43,173 bases of DNA, taken from contig DATFJV010000110.1 of assembly GCA_035268985.1 (NCBI GenBank), positions 1 through 43,173 of the forward strand. Reading direction: 5' to 3'. Position 1 is the stretch's first letter, and the number at the start of each line of letters is the position of its first letter. A model generated the notes under the pieces. It was not told the DNA's origin and searched no databases. It saw nothing but the letters and a program-made list of their open reading frames with translations. The translations under genes were made by a program, and so were the position numbers. This stretch comes from JAAYHV01 sp035268985 (lineage in GTDB: Bacteria > Bacillota > Clostridia > Peptostreptococcales > Anaerovoracaceae). Below, piece after piece: positions 34,629-42,844 of the stretch.

Positions 34629-35591
34629 TTATACGGCAATTAAATACCCCAAAACACTCACTATAATCGTTACTATATAAAACATCAAAACAATCTTTTG
34701 TTCTCCCATTCCACCCAGTTCAAAATGGTGATGTAAGGGAGCCATTTTAAATATTCTTCGGCCACCGCTTACTTTAAAATATGCAACTTGAATTATTACA
34801 GACAATGCTTCTAAGACATATATTAAACCTATAATAGGTATTATTAACTCCATCTTCAATACAACTGCAGCACCTACTAGTGCTCCACCAAGCGCTAAGG
34901 ATCCCGTATCTCCCATAAAGATTTTAGCAGGATATTTATTATGAACTAAGAAACCTCCACAAGCTCCAGCTAAAGCTGCCATTGCAACTGTCATATTATC
35001 GTTTCCAAGTTTTAATGCAATTAACGCAAAGGTAAAAGCAACTATTAATGTTACACCTGAAGCTAGTCCGTCCAAACCATCTGTTAAATTGACACTGTTT
35101 GTAACAGCCAAAACCACAAATATGACAAATGGTATAAACATAGAGCCAAAATCAATATATTCATTTATAAAAGGCACATAAACTAAAGTGGCATCTTTCA
35201 TTCCATTGACTATAGAAAATGCAAATATTGTGGCAACAATAGTTTGTAATAGCAATTTCTGCCATGCTCTCAACCCTAAATTATTTTTCTTTATAGCTTT
35301 ATTATAGTCATCTATAAATCCAATTATCCCATATGCTAAAGTAATACTAATTAATAGATATGTGCTTGGACCCATTCTTCCATCTAATAAAATCCCCATT
35401 ATCATACCACATAAAATTGCAATGCCCCCCATGGTAGGCGTTCCCTCTTTTTTAAAATGTGATTTAGGTCCAGCTTTTCTTACAAATTGACTAAATTGCC
35501 TATGTTTTATGTAAGGTATTATTACTGCCGTGAGTAGTCCTGCAGATATTGCTCCTATTGTAAAAATTATTATAACTTGAGGTAAATACAT
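34629..35591 (-). CDS. mraY: Phospho-MurNAc-pentapeptide translocase
   Basis: MraY couples UDP-MurNAc-pentapeptide to undecaprenyl phosphate, forming lipid I. The 320-residue, ten-helix protein has the conserved GTPTMGGIAIL, FIDDYNKAIKKNNLGL (Asp-Asp), NLTDGLDGLASG, FMGDTGSLALGG and MAPLHHHFELGG. All catalytic Asp and His motifs are present. Confidence 0.98.
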   Translation of the reverse strand: MYLPQVIIIFTIGAISAGLLTAVIIPYIKHRQFSQFVRKAGPKSHFKKEGTPTMGGIAILCGMIMGILLDGRMGPSTYLLISITLAYGIIGFIDDYNKAIKKNNLGLRAWQKLLLQTIVATIFAFSIVNGMKDATLVYVPFINEYIDFGSMFIPFVIFVVLAVTNSVNLTDGLDGLASGVTLIVAFTFALIALKLGNDNMTVAMAALAGACGGFLVHNKYPAKIFMGDTGSLALGGALVGAAVVLKMELIIPIIGLIYVLEALSVIIQVAYFKVSGGRRIFKMAPLHHHFELGGMGEQKIVLMFYIVTIIVSVLGYLIAV

Positions 35592-35603
35592 GTTTTTTTT
35601 CTC

Positions 35604-37001
35604 CTAATCTATATTCTCTATTTTTTCTACCAATTTTTCTAAAGCCATTCCTCTAGAAGCTTTGACTAAAATACTATCTCCTTTTTTTAGGATGTCAGCA
35701 AGAAGTGGATATAACTCTTCCTTAGATTTAAAATAATATATCTTTTCAATTTTACCTTGCTTTCTAGCCGCTTCAGCAATGTCCACAGCATTTTCACCAA
35801 TCGATATTAAAACATCCAAACCAGTCTCTGATGCATATTTACCCACTACTTCGTGGGAATGTTTTGTGCTTTGACCCAATTCATACATATCACCTAAAAT
35901 GGCGATTTTCCTCTTACCTTCCATGGATTTTAGACTTTCCAATGCGGAACACATGGATTCTTTACTAGCATTATACGTATCATCTAATATAAGGTACTTA
36001 TCTGTTTCGTTGATTTCTAATCTATTTTTTGTCATATGCAAATCTTCTAACCCCTGTATTGTTTCATCAACTTTAAATCCAATCATCAAAGATGCTGCAA
36101 TGGATAATACCGCATTAATTGCATTATGGGCGCCAATTAGGGGGAGATTTATATTATACTCATGATCTAAATATTTCAAATCAAATTTTATGCCCAATGT
36201 TCCTAAATTTCTAATGTTTTTAACAACTAAATCTGAATTGCTATCGCCTACTGTCACAATTTCAAAATTATTTTCAGTTAAATCATTCACCAAATCTTTG
36301 TCCAACAAATCACAAGTATTATTAATTATTAAAGTATTTTTCTTATTAAAATATGAAGTTATCTTTAGCTTTTCTTTCAATATCCCTTCTCTAGTATTAT
36401 GAATTTCAATGTGGGAAGAACCAATAGTAGTAATTATTGCAATATCCGGTTTAACGATTTCCGCCAGTCTACCTATGTGTCCATCATAGCCCATCCCCAT
36501 TTCCACTATCACAACTTCTAAAGTGCTATCAAAAGTAAATATTGTTAAAGGCACGCCTATATCATTATTCAAATTCCCTATATTTCTTTGAGTCTTGTAT
36601 TTATTCTTAATTATGCTATACAAAAGATCCTTGGTAGTAGTTTTCCCAACACTACCTGTTATGCTAATTTTCTTAACATTTAAGTTCTCCAAATATGCTT
36701 TGGCTAATTCTTGTAATGCATTAAGGGTATCATCAACCATTATTATATTTATATCTTCATATTCAGACATTTTCTGATTCCATAGTTCATCAGAAATAAT
36801 TATAGCTCTACATCCATTGTCATATACTTGTTCTAAAAATTTATGTGCATCATGCTTCTCGCCAATGAGTGATATAAATATGCTATTTTTTGAAGTTTTT
36901 CTTGAGTCTATGCAAACTTCATTTACTTCAAATAAAGAATTTCCTTTAGTTAATTTCCCATTAACATTGTTTAAAACAAATTTTAAATCTATTGTATCCA
37001 T
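35604..37001 (-). CDS. murF: UDP-MurNAc-tripeptide:D-Ala-D-Ala ligase
   Basis: MurF adds D-Ala-D-Ala to the cell-wall precursor. The 465-residue Mur ligase has the ATP loop ITGSVGKTTTKDL, GNLNNDIGVPLT, LDDTYNASKESM and AILGDMYELG. An in-frame TTG at 37013 lies inside the preceding gene; the ATG at 37001, just after GGGAG, is 2 bp past the stop of the PBP gene and is the likely start. Confidence 0.96.
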   Translation of the reverse strand: MDTIDLKFVLNNVNGKLTKGNSLFEVNEVCIDSRKTSKNSIFISLIGEKHDAHKFLEQVYDNGCRAIIISDELWNQKMSEYEDINIIMVDDTLNALQELAKAYLENLNVKKISITGSVGKTTTKDLLYSIIKNKYKTQRNIGNLNNDIGVPLTIFTFDSTLEVVIVEMGMGYDGHIGRLAEIVKPDIAIITTIGSSHIEIHNTREGILKEKLKITSYFNKKNTLIINNTCDLLDKDLVNDLTENNFEIVTVGDSNSDLVVKNIRNLGTLGIKFDLKYLDHEYNINLPLIGAHNAINAVLSIAASLMIGFKVDETIQGLEDLHMTKNRLEINETDKYLILDDTYNASKESMCSALESLKSMEGKRKIAILGDMYELGQSTKHSHEVVGKYASETGLDVLISIGENAVDIAEAARKQGKIEKIYYFKSKEELYPLLADILKKGDSILVKASRGMALEKLVEKIENID

Positions 37002-37003
37002 TT

Positions 37004-39010
37004 CTACTCCCAATATATCTGGACAGTTTCTCCAGGATTAATTTTATCTCCAGCCTTTGGATATTGATCAACAACTGTAAATTTTTCATCAATTTCCCTT
37101 GAAGGCGACACATTCCATTTTAGCCCTAGACATTTTATCATATTTATTGCCACTCCGCTATCATAACCTGTGATTTTAGGTACTGTAATGCTATTACTAT
37201 TTAGCTCCGCTTCTTCTTCATTTGTATAATTAGGCTGGACATTTAGATATACCAAAGATTTTTCAAGTATTTCTTTTGCTGGCGGCCCTGCTGTCTGTGA
37301 TCCATAGTAATTGCCCTTTGGATTATCTACTATAATCAAAACTGCAATCTTTGGTTTATCCATTGGCGCCATGCAAATAAATGAAGAATTGGTATCATCA
37401 GAATAACCTCCACTTGCATCTGCTTTATATGCCGTTCCCGTTTTACCTCCAACTCTATATCCTGCTACTTGGGCAAATTTGCCTCCACCATCAGTGATAT
37501 AGTATTCCATTATTTCTCTCATTTCTTCAGCAGTTTCTTCAGAAACAACTCTTCTTACAACTTCGTCTTTAAATTGATTGATAATATTACCTTCGTCATC
37601 AGTTATTCTTTGAACTACCTTTGGCTGCATTAGTTCACCACCATTACCCATAGCACAAACTGATGTTATCAATTGTATAGGTGTAACTGCAATACCATGT
37701 CCATAACCCATAGTAGCTAAATCCACTGAAGTCATATTATCTAAATCCTGCAAAATAGCAGTTCCTTCGCCGGGAAGATCTATTCCTGTAGGCTTGGTGA
37801 ATCCATAAAGTTCTAAATATTTATAATAATTTTCTTTCCCCAAATCAAGAGCCACCTTAGCCAATGCTGGGTTACATGAATTTCCTACAGCCTCTTTTAT
37901 AGACTGAATTCCATGACCCACAGAGCTCCAACAATGCAAAGTTGTATCTGCAACAGTTATTTGTGTATTACATGAATAAGTAGATTCTTCTTTTGTAGTT
38001 CCTTCCTCTATAGCTGATGATGCACAAATTAGTTTAAACGTAGAGCCTGGTTCATATACATCACTTACTATTGGATTCCTCCACATATTATTAAGATAGT
38101 CTGATTGTTCTTGATAAGATAAAGCTTTAAACTCTTCGTATTCTTCATCGTCAACAGGCCTATATGGCTCATTCGGATCGTAATCCGGAACAGTCGACAT
38201 TGCAAGTATGTTTCCTGTGTCTGGTTCCATTACAACGCATGTTATCTTATCTGCATTTGTACTTTCCATTGCAGCATCCAAGGCATCTTCAACATAATGG
38301 CCAATAACTTCATCTGTAGTTAATAAGAGATTATATCCATCTTGTGCTTCAAAATATAGTTGATCTCCTTGTGCTAAAGTATTGCCCTCTCTATCGGTAT
38401 TTTTAACCCAGCGGCCGTATACTCCTGTTAATACATCATTGTATTCATATTCAAGTCCATATCTCCCAGTATTGTCAGATGTCATTGAGCCTAATAATTG
38501 AGACATAAAATCACCATTAGGATAAACTCTTTGCGTAGATGTTCTTATCACTATAGACTCATAATCCAAGGCTTTGATTTTGTCGACAACGGAATAATCA
38601 TATTCATCACCCAACTGAACCATATTACTGTCTTCTGTTAAAGCTTCAATAATCTCCTCTTCCGTTAATTCCATAGCTTTCATCAAGTCTTCTACAACTT
38701 TTTCCTTTTGCTCATCTTTTTGACTAACATAAAGGCTTTGATTATATGCAAAGATTTTATAGCTTTGTGCACTTATGGCCAGTTCTTTACCGTTCCTATC
38801 ATATATGCTACCACGACTTGGTTCGATATCAATTTCTGCCGTTTGTATCATTGCTGCTTCAGCTTTTAAATCAGTCGCCTTAACTACTTGTATATATGCT
38901 ACTCTAAATACAAGTAAAGCAAATATAGTAATAATAACTAAAAAAGATACCCCTAGCCTATTCTTGTTTGATTTATTAATCTTTTTAGTATACTTTACTT
39001 TTTTTCCCAT
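37004..39010 (-). CDS. Class B penicillin-binding protein with one PASTA domain (FtsI/SpoVD-type)
   Basis: A transpeptidase of about 668 residues that cross-links septal peptidoglycan. It has a basic cytoplasmic start, one membrane helix (about 20-42), the dimerisation domain (EPSRGSIYDRNGKELA), then the catalytic motifs STFK (about 323-326), SCN (about 378-380) and KTGT (about 523-526). A single C-terminal PASTA domain (about 608-668) starts at ITVPKITGYD. The ATG at 39010 is chosen over the one at 39022 because GGAG lies just before it. Whether it is the vegetative FtsI or sporulation SpoVD cannot be decided; being the only PBP in the dcw cluster favours division. Confidence 0.93.
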   Translation of the reverse strand: MGKKVKYTKKINKSNKNRLGVSFLVIITIFALLVFRVAYIQVVKATDLKAEAAMIQTAEIDIEPSRGSIYDRNGKELAISAQSYKIFAYNQSLYVSQKDEQKEKVVEDLMKAMELTEEEIIEALTEDSNMVQLGDEYDYSVVDKIKALDYESIVIRTSTQRVYPNGDFMSQLLGSMTSDNTGRYGLEYEYNDVLTGVYGRWVKNTDREGNTLAQGDQLYFEAQDGYNLLLTTDEVIGHYVEDALDAAMESTNADKITCVVMEPDTGNILAMSTVPDYDPNEPYRPVDDEEYEEFKALSYQEQSDYLNNMWRNPIVSDVYEPGSTFKLICASSAIEEGTTKEESTYSCNTQITVADTTLHCWSSVGHGIQSIKEAVGNSCNPALAKVALDLGKENYYKYLELYGFTKPTGIDLPGEGTAILQDLDNMTSVDLATMGYGHGIAVTPIQLITSVCAMGNGGELMQPKVVQRITDDEGNIINQFKDEVVRRVVSEETAEEMREIMEYYITDGGGKFAQVAGYRVGGKTGTAYKADASGGYSDDTNSSFICMAPMDKPKIAVLIIVDNPKGNYYGSQTAGPPAKEILEKSLVYLNVQPNYTNEEEAELNSNSITVPKITGYDSGVAINMIKCLGLKWNVSPSREIDEKFTVVDQYPKAGDKINPGETVQIYWE

Positions 39011-39029
39011 ACTTGTCTCCATTAATTAG

Positions 39030-39070
39030 AAAAAATAGCCACTTATTCATTATATCAAAGAATCAGTGGC
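39030..39070 (-). terminator. Terminator/attenuator-like hairpin with internal -10, between ftsL and PBP gene
   Basis: On the minus strand GCCACTGATTC and GAATAAGTGGC (39038-39070) pair with one mismatch and are followed by TATTTTTT (T-run over 39030-39035). The loop contains TGATATAAT, an extended -10. So the 84-bp gap may both end most upstream transcripts and start new ones. Confidence 0.6.
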
Positions 39071-39094
39071 CTTGCTAACATACTTTAAGTAATT

Positions 39095-39598
39095 TTAATT
39101 ATATGCCTCTTGTTTTATCAAATTTGCAAGACTTCCCGAAGGCATATTATCATCGCTAACATATATACATTTACTAGGATCAGGATATATCATCCCTAAA
39201 TCATTAATAGCAGTATCTTCTATATATTCAATTTTGCTTGCTTCTCCAATTTTTATATTTAAGCTATCTATTTCGGATTGTAAGTATATATTCTCTTTCT
39301 CAAGCTCATTATTTATATTTCTTATATCAGCTGCATAAGCAGACATGAAAACTACTAGTATAAGAATTATTCCTACGATTACAAAACTAAGAATAATTTT
39401 ACCCTTATGTATAATATCATACGTAGTAGTCTTACTTATATTATCAACTTGTTTCTTCCTTGCCTTTTCTTTTCTTTCCTTCTGGCGCTCTTTTATATTA
39501 GGTTCATCAAAATATGGATTCCTTGCAAAATATGAATCACTGCTAAATTCCCCTATTGAATTGTAACCAACAGCCGAAGCATATCTTTCAGAATACAT
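39095..39598 (-). CDS. ftsL: FtsL-like septum protein
   Basis: A bitopic protein of about 167 residues: a basic cytoplasmic part (KERQKERKEKARKK), one membrane helix (about 67-89), then a leucine-zipper-like coiled coil (about 92-122) and a short tail with LGMIYPDPSKCIYV, similar to FtsL/DivIC ends. It is encoded between rsmH and the PBP gene, the standard ftsL position. FtsL is poorly conserved, so the name rests on layout and position. A second ATG at 39610 overlaps the rsmH stop; the ATG at 39598 has GAGGTG upstream and is preferred. Confidence 0.8.
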   Translation of the reverse strand: MYSERYASAVGYNSIGEFSSDSYFARNPYFDEPNIKERQKERKEKARKKQVDNISKTTTYDIIHKGKIILSFVIVGIILILVVFMSAYAADIRNINNELEKENIYLQSEIDSLNIKIGEASKIEYIEDTAINDLGMIYPDPSKCIYVSDDNMPSGSLANLIKQEAYN

Positions 39599-39606
39599 CT
39601 CACACC

Positions 39607-40542
39607 TCATATTTTTTCAATAACTCTTAATTTTGCACTCCTTGATCTAGGATTAGATTCCAATTCTAATGGTGATGCAATTATAGGTTTTTTAGTGACT
39701 TTTCTAACATCTGCAACTTTTCCACAAACACAAACCGGCAATTCTTTTGGACATGTGCAAGGATTAAGCCTGTCATTAAACTTATCTTTTACAATTCTAT
39801 CTTCTAACGAATGGAATGTAATAATCGATAGTCTTCCATCGGAATTTAAAACATCAATATAAGAATCTATGGAGTTTTCCAATGCATCGAGTTCACCATT
39901 AACCTCAATTCTTATCGCTTGGAAAGTTCTTTTACCTGGATGAGGTCCATTTCTTCTAGCCCCTTTGGGTACCGCAGCTTTTATTATCTCTACCAATTCA
40001 CCAGTAGTTTCAATTTCTTTTTCCTTTCTTGAATTTACTATGAATTTAGCAATCCTTGATGCCCATTTTTCTTCGCCATATCTATTTATAATTCTAAATA
40101 ATTCATTTTCTGAGTAGTCGTTCACTACATCATATGCTGAGAAATGATCATCTTCATTCATTCGCATATCGAGTTTCACATCTTGCATATATGAAAACCC
40201 TCTATCCCCATTGTCCAATTGGAAGGAGGATACGCCCAAGTCCATTAATGCTCCATCAATTTTGCTAATTGATAAGTTTTTCAAAATATTTTTAATATTA
40301 CTGTAATTGTCGTGAATGAAGATTTTATTACAATTAAATTCTTTAAGTCTATCTTTAGCGGCATCTAATGCTGCTTTATCTCTATCAATACCGATTAGAA
40401 CCCCATCTTTAGAAAGCTTTTCACATATACCATGTGAATGTCCACCACCACCTAATGTTCCATCAACATAAATACCATTAGGTTTAATTTTTAAATTTAA
40501 GATTATTTCATCATATAAAACTGATACATGCTTAAATTCCAT
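39607..40542 (-). CDS. rsmH: 16S rRNA (cytosine1402-N4)-methyltransferase
   Basis: RsmH (MraW) methylates C1402 in the ribosomal decoding centre using S-adenosylmethionine. The 311-residue protein has KHVSVLYDEI at the start, the SAM-binding DGTLGGGGHSHGI, MDLGVSSFQLDNGDRGFSY, GKRTFQAIRIEVN and FHSLEDRIVK. The CPKELPVCVC stretch is normal in this family. It lies 9 bp after mraZ. Confidence 0.98.
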   Translation of the reverse strand: MEFKHVSVLYDEIILNLKIKPNGIYVDGTLGGGGHSHGICEKLSKDGVLIGIDRDKAALDAAKDRLKEFNCNKIFIHDNYSNIKNILKNLSISKIDGALMDLGVSSFQLDNGDRGFSYMQDVKLDMRMNEDDHFSAYDVVNDYSENELFRIINRYGEEKWASRIAKFIVNSRKEKEIETTGELVEIIKAAVPKGARRNGPHPGKRTFQAIRIEVNGELDALENSIDSYIDVLNSDGRLSIITFHSLEDRIVKDKFNDRLNPCTCPKELPVCVCGKVADVRKVTKKPIIASPLELESNPRSRSAKLRVIEKI

Positions 40543-40551
40543 TTCTTCCTC

Positions 40552-40986
40552 CTAGTAAAGTCCAGAAAGTGCATCAGCAATATCTTCCTCACTATATGCA
40601 TTTTCACTTGAAAGGTTGTACATGTCTCTATCCCAAATTTCTATAACCTTATTTGCACCTATTGTTATAAGCTCTTTATCAATTCCTGCATACTCTTTAA
40701 GCTCATCTGTAATAACAATTCTGCCTTGACTATCAATATTACACTCGATGGCATTACCGCTTAAGTTTCTAATAAATGCCCTTATGCGTTTATCCGACTG
40801 TGGCAAACTATCGAGTTTTTCCATCTGTGCTTCCCATCTTTCAACTGTATAAATATTCAAACATTTATCTAATCCTTTTGATACAAAACACTTTCCTTTA
40901 AGGAGGTCTCTATGCTTTGAAGGCACAATTATCCTGTTTTTTTGATCGATCGTATTGAAATATTTGCCAACAAATCTATCAGACAT
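40552..40986 (-). CDS. mraZ: Transcriptional regulator MraZ
   Basis: MraZ is an AbrB-fold DNA-binding protein that represses its own dcw operon. The 144-residue protein contains two copies of the swapped-hairpin half: DQKNRIIVPSKHR near the start and DSQGRIVITDELKEYA in the middle, each with the DxxxR motif. Its likely operator lies directly upstream (41009-41033). The start at 40986 has a strong AAGGAGGA ribosome binding site. It is the first gene of the cluster. Confidence 0.96.
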   Translation of the reverse strand: MSDRFVGKYFNTIDQKNRIIVPSKHRDLLKGKCFVSKGLDKCLNIYTVERWEAQMEKLDSLPQSDKRIRAFIRNLSGNAIECNIDSQGRIVITDELKEYAGIDKELITIGANKVIEIWDRDMYNLSSENAYSEEDIADALSGLY

Positions 40987-41008
40987 GATAATCCTCCTTT
41001 TAATTTAT

Positions 41009-41033
41009 CTCCATTCTACACCACTGTGCACCA
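41009..41033 (-). promoter_or_regulatory. MraZ-box operator: three TGGNG repeats, 10-bp period
   Basis: On the minus strand TGGTG (41029-41033), TGGTG (41019-41023) and TGGAG (41009-41013) are spaced exactly 10 bp apart. TGGNG repeats separated by 5 bp are the known MraZ binding sites. A further TGGTG occurs at 41061-41065, about 32 bp upstream of the first. No clear -10 could be assigned. Confidence 0.75.
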
Positions 41034-41109
41034 TTTAGCAATAATTTTATGGGTAAATTACACCACTAAATATAATAAAATATTATTTTTTACATGAATT
41101 TCTTTATAA

Positions 41110-41149
41110 AAAAATGAGCAAACACTATATATTGTGTTTGCTCATTTTT
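41110..41149. terminator. Strong 16-bp terminator hairpin
   Basis: Arms 41110-41125 and 41134-41149 are perfectly complementary, with an 8-nt loop. A-runs at one side and T-runs at the other make it work on either strand. It ends the operon coming from the right edge and isolates the mraZ promoter. Confidence 0.9.
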
Positions 41150-41176
41150 ATCACTGCATATTCAGTTGTTTGTCTT

Positions 41177-41695
41177 TTAAGCTTCTCTAAGTTTGAACTC
41201 CCAAGCGCAATGGCAGCTTTTATCCCTTACATCAGGGAAACAAGATAAACATTCGCATTCAAATCTATCATCAATGGTCTTTGCAAAATCCCCATATTCA
41301 ATAATTCCAACAGGTTTACATGGATGGAAGTCCATCCCCTTTCTTTCCCTTGCATGCTGTACCCTACATTCTAGCATTCTATAAATTAATGAATCTTCTG
41401 TTCTAATAATTTCGTCCTTCGAAAAATTCGCATAAAATCTGAGTTTCAAAGCCTTCTCTAACCCGTCAAATCCACTTCTTTCAGGCAAACTTAAAAATTT
41501 CTTTATTTTATTTGCCTCTATAACAGTAAAATCTTCCCAAACTTTGCAATCATTGTCCATGGCTTCATCCATTCCATGTGTTTTTTCAAATCGCTGAAAC
41601 CAAAGCCCATCCATTGCAAGCCAATTTTTTGAATAAATCTCAATTAAATCCATCAATTCTTCTTTTGTAAAGCTTTCCAAGTAAGGATTCATCAT
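41177..41695 (-). CDS. DUF6125-like Cys-rich protein
   Basis: A protein of about 172 residues, soluble, with a helical first half (KNWLAMDGLWFQRFEKTHGM, VWEDFTVIEANKIKKFL) and a Cys-rich second half: CRVQHARERKG, HPCKPVGIIEYGDFA, then CECLSC and SCHCAWEF. From memory this matches the DUF6125 family of anaerobes; function unknown. Seven Cys in the last 65 residues suggest a metal or Fe-S site. The ATG at 41695 has AGAGG 8 nt upstream and follows the thioesterase stop by one base; an in-frame GTG at 41704 is less likely. It is the last gene of its operon. Confidence 0.72.
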   Translation of the reverse strand: MMNPYLESFTKEELMDLIEIYSKNWLAMDGLWFQRFEKTHGMDEAMDNDCKVWEDFTVIEANKIKKFLSLPERSGFDGLEKALKLRFYANFSKDEIIRTEDSLIYRMLECRVQHARERKGMDFHPCKPVGIIEYGDFAKTIDDRFECECLSCFPDVRDKSCHCAWEFKLREA

Positions 41696-41696
41696 C

Positions 41697-42446
41697 TTAT
41701 GCACCTCTAATTCCTATTTCTGCTTCCATATTTAACTTATCATCTATTTTTGTATAAAAATTGTATACTTTATCTGCTCTAATATCAATGTTAAGGGAAC
41801 TTCTTTCCTCACTTCTATATATAGATATATTATCTTTTAGTTTAGCTTCCTTCATATACCTTATATTAATTGAAGTTATGAAGCTGTTTTGCATATTGGG
41901 AATATTATCATATATGATTTTTAAATATTTGGTATTATTCATATGTCTATTAATATCTGTGTCACTTAGTTTTACTATATGTTTATCAACTTCCTCGAAG
42001 CCCAACTCCTTAGGAATCCTAAATCTGCTTTTAATATTCAATTCCAATGGTTCATCAATATCATACATTGACATATCATAATCATCATATTTTACTAACT
42101 TTTTTGTGTCAACCTTTACCAATGCCCAATTGCTCATTGCACTAGCCAGTATTTCGCCATTTCTTATTACTTCATAAGCCCTTGGAAAATTAGCTGCCCT
42201 TCCTTTTATATGCCAAGTATTAATTAAAACTCTATCATATTTTTTGATTGGTTTAAATATTTCAACATTCATTCTACTTACTATAAACGTATAACCCATA
42301 TTATATAGTTTTTCACATTCAATTGCTTGATCTCTACTTTGATGATCAGCCGCTTCTTGCATATACATCTGTAATTGTTCGGGTCTTACCACACTATTAA
42401 AATCTATATCATGGGAAGTTATATTAAAATATTCTCCGTATTTCAT
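41697..42446 (-). CDS. Acyl-ACP thioesterase (FatA/FatB-like)
   Basis: A 249-residue double-hotdog enzyme that releases fatty acids from acyl carrier protein. The first hotdog has EAADHQSRDQ and an INTWHIKGRAANFPRAYEV strand; the second has SDTDINRHMNNTKYLKI, with Asn166 and His168 as the expected catalytic pair. An upstream gene is a FabG-like reductase, which fits fatty-acid metabolism. The start follows AAGGAGG. Chain-length preference cannot be read from sequence. Confidence 0.92.
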   Translation of the reverse strand: MKYGEYFNITSHDIDFNSVVRPEQLQMYMQEAADHQSRDQAIECEKLYNMGYTFIVSRMNVEIFKPIKKYDRVLINTWHIKGRAANFPRAYEVIRNGEILASAMSNWALVKVDTKKLVKYDDYDMSMYDIDEPLELNIKSRFRIPKELGFEEVDKHIVKLSDTDINRHMNNTKYLKIIYDNIPNMQNSFITSINIRYMKEAKLKDNISIYRSEERSSLNIDIRADKVYNFYTKIDDKLNMEAEIGIRGA

Positions 42447-42451
42447 CTGCT

Positions 42452-42844
42452 TTAATCCTCCTTAATTAATAAAATGCTTGCACCTTCAACTAATGCTTGT
42501 CCTAAAAAAACGGCAAATATGCAAAAGGTTACACTTAATGCAACGTATGCTAAACCTGCTAACGTATTACCTGTATAAAACAAATCTTGAGATTCCAAAG
42601 CAAAAGAAGAAAATGTAGTGAACCCACCACACAAACCTACTTTTAAAAAAAGAATCCAGTTATCATTTAATACGCCACTTTTCATTGCCGTTGCAACTAC
42701 TATACCTATTATTAAGGAACCAATTATATTTACAAGAAGCGTCATGTATGGAAATTCCATTTTAGCTACGGGTATACTTGTCATAAGATACCGCATAACT
42801 GCTCCTGTAAATCCCCCTAATCCTACCATTAAACAATTTATCAA
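42452..42844 (-). CDS. crcB: Fluoride channel CrcB/Fluc
   Basis: A 130-residue, four-helix protein of the Fluc family, which exports fluoride as a dual-topology dimer. Conserved elements are GLGGFTGAVMRY in helix 1, LLVNIIGSLIIG in helix 2 and GLCGGFTTFSSFALE in helix 3, with the pore Phe residues and central Na+ site. It is a single gene, so a homodimer is likely. It overlaps the upstream reductase stop by 4 bases; no fluoride riboswitch is present at this internal position. Confidence 0.95.
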   Translation of the reverse strand: MINCLMVGLGGFTGAVMRYLMTSIPVAKMEFPYMTLLVNIIGSLIIGIVVATAMKSGVLNDNWILFLKVGLCGGFTTFSSFALESQDLFYTGNTLAGLAYVALSVTFCIFAVFLGQALVEGASILLIKED

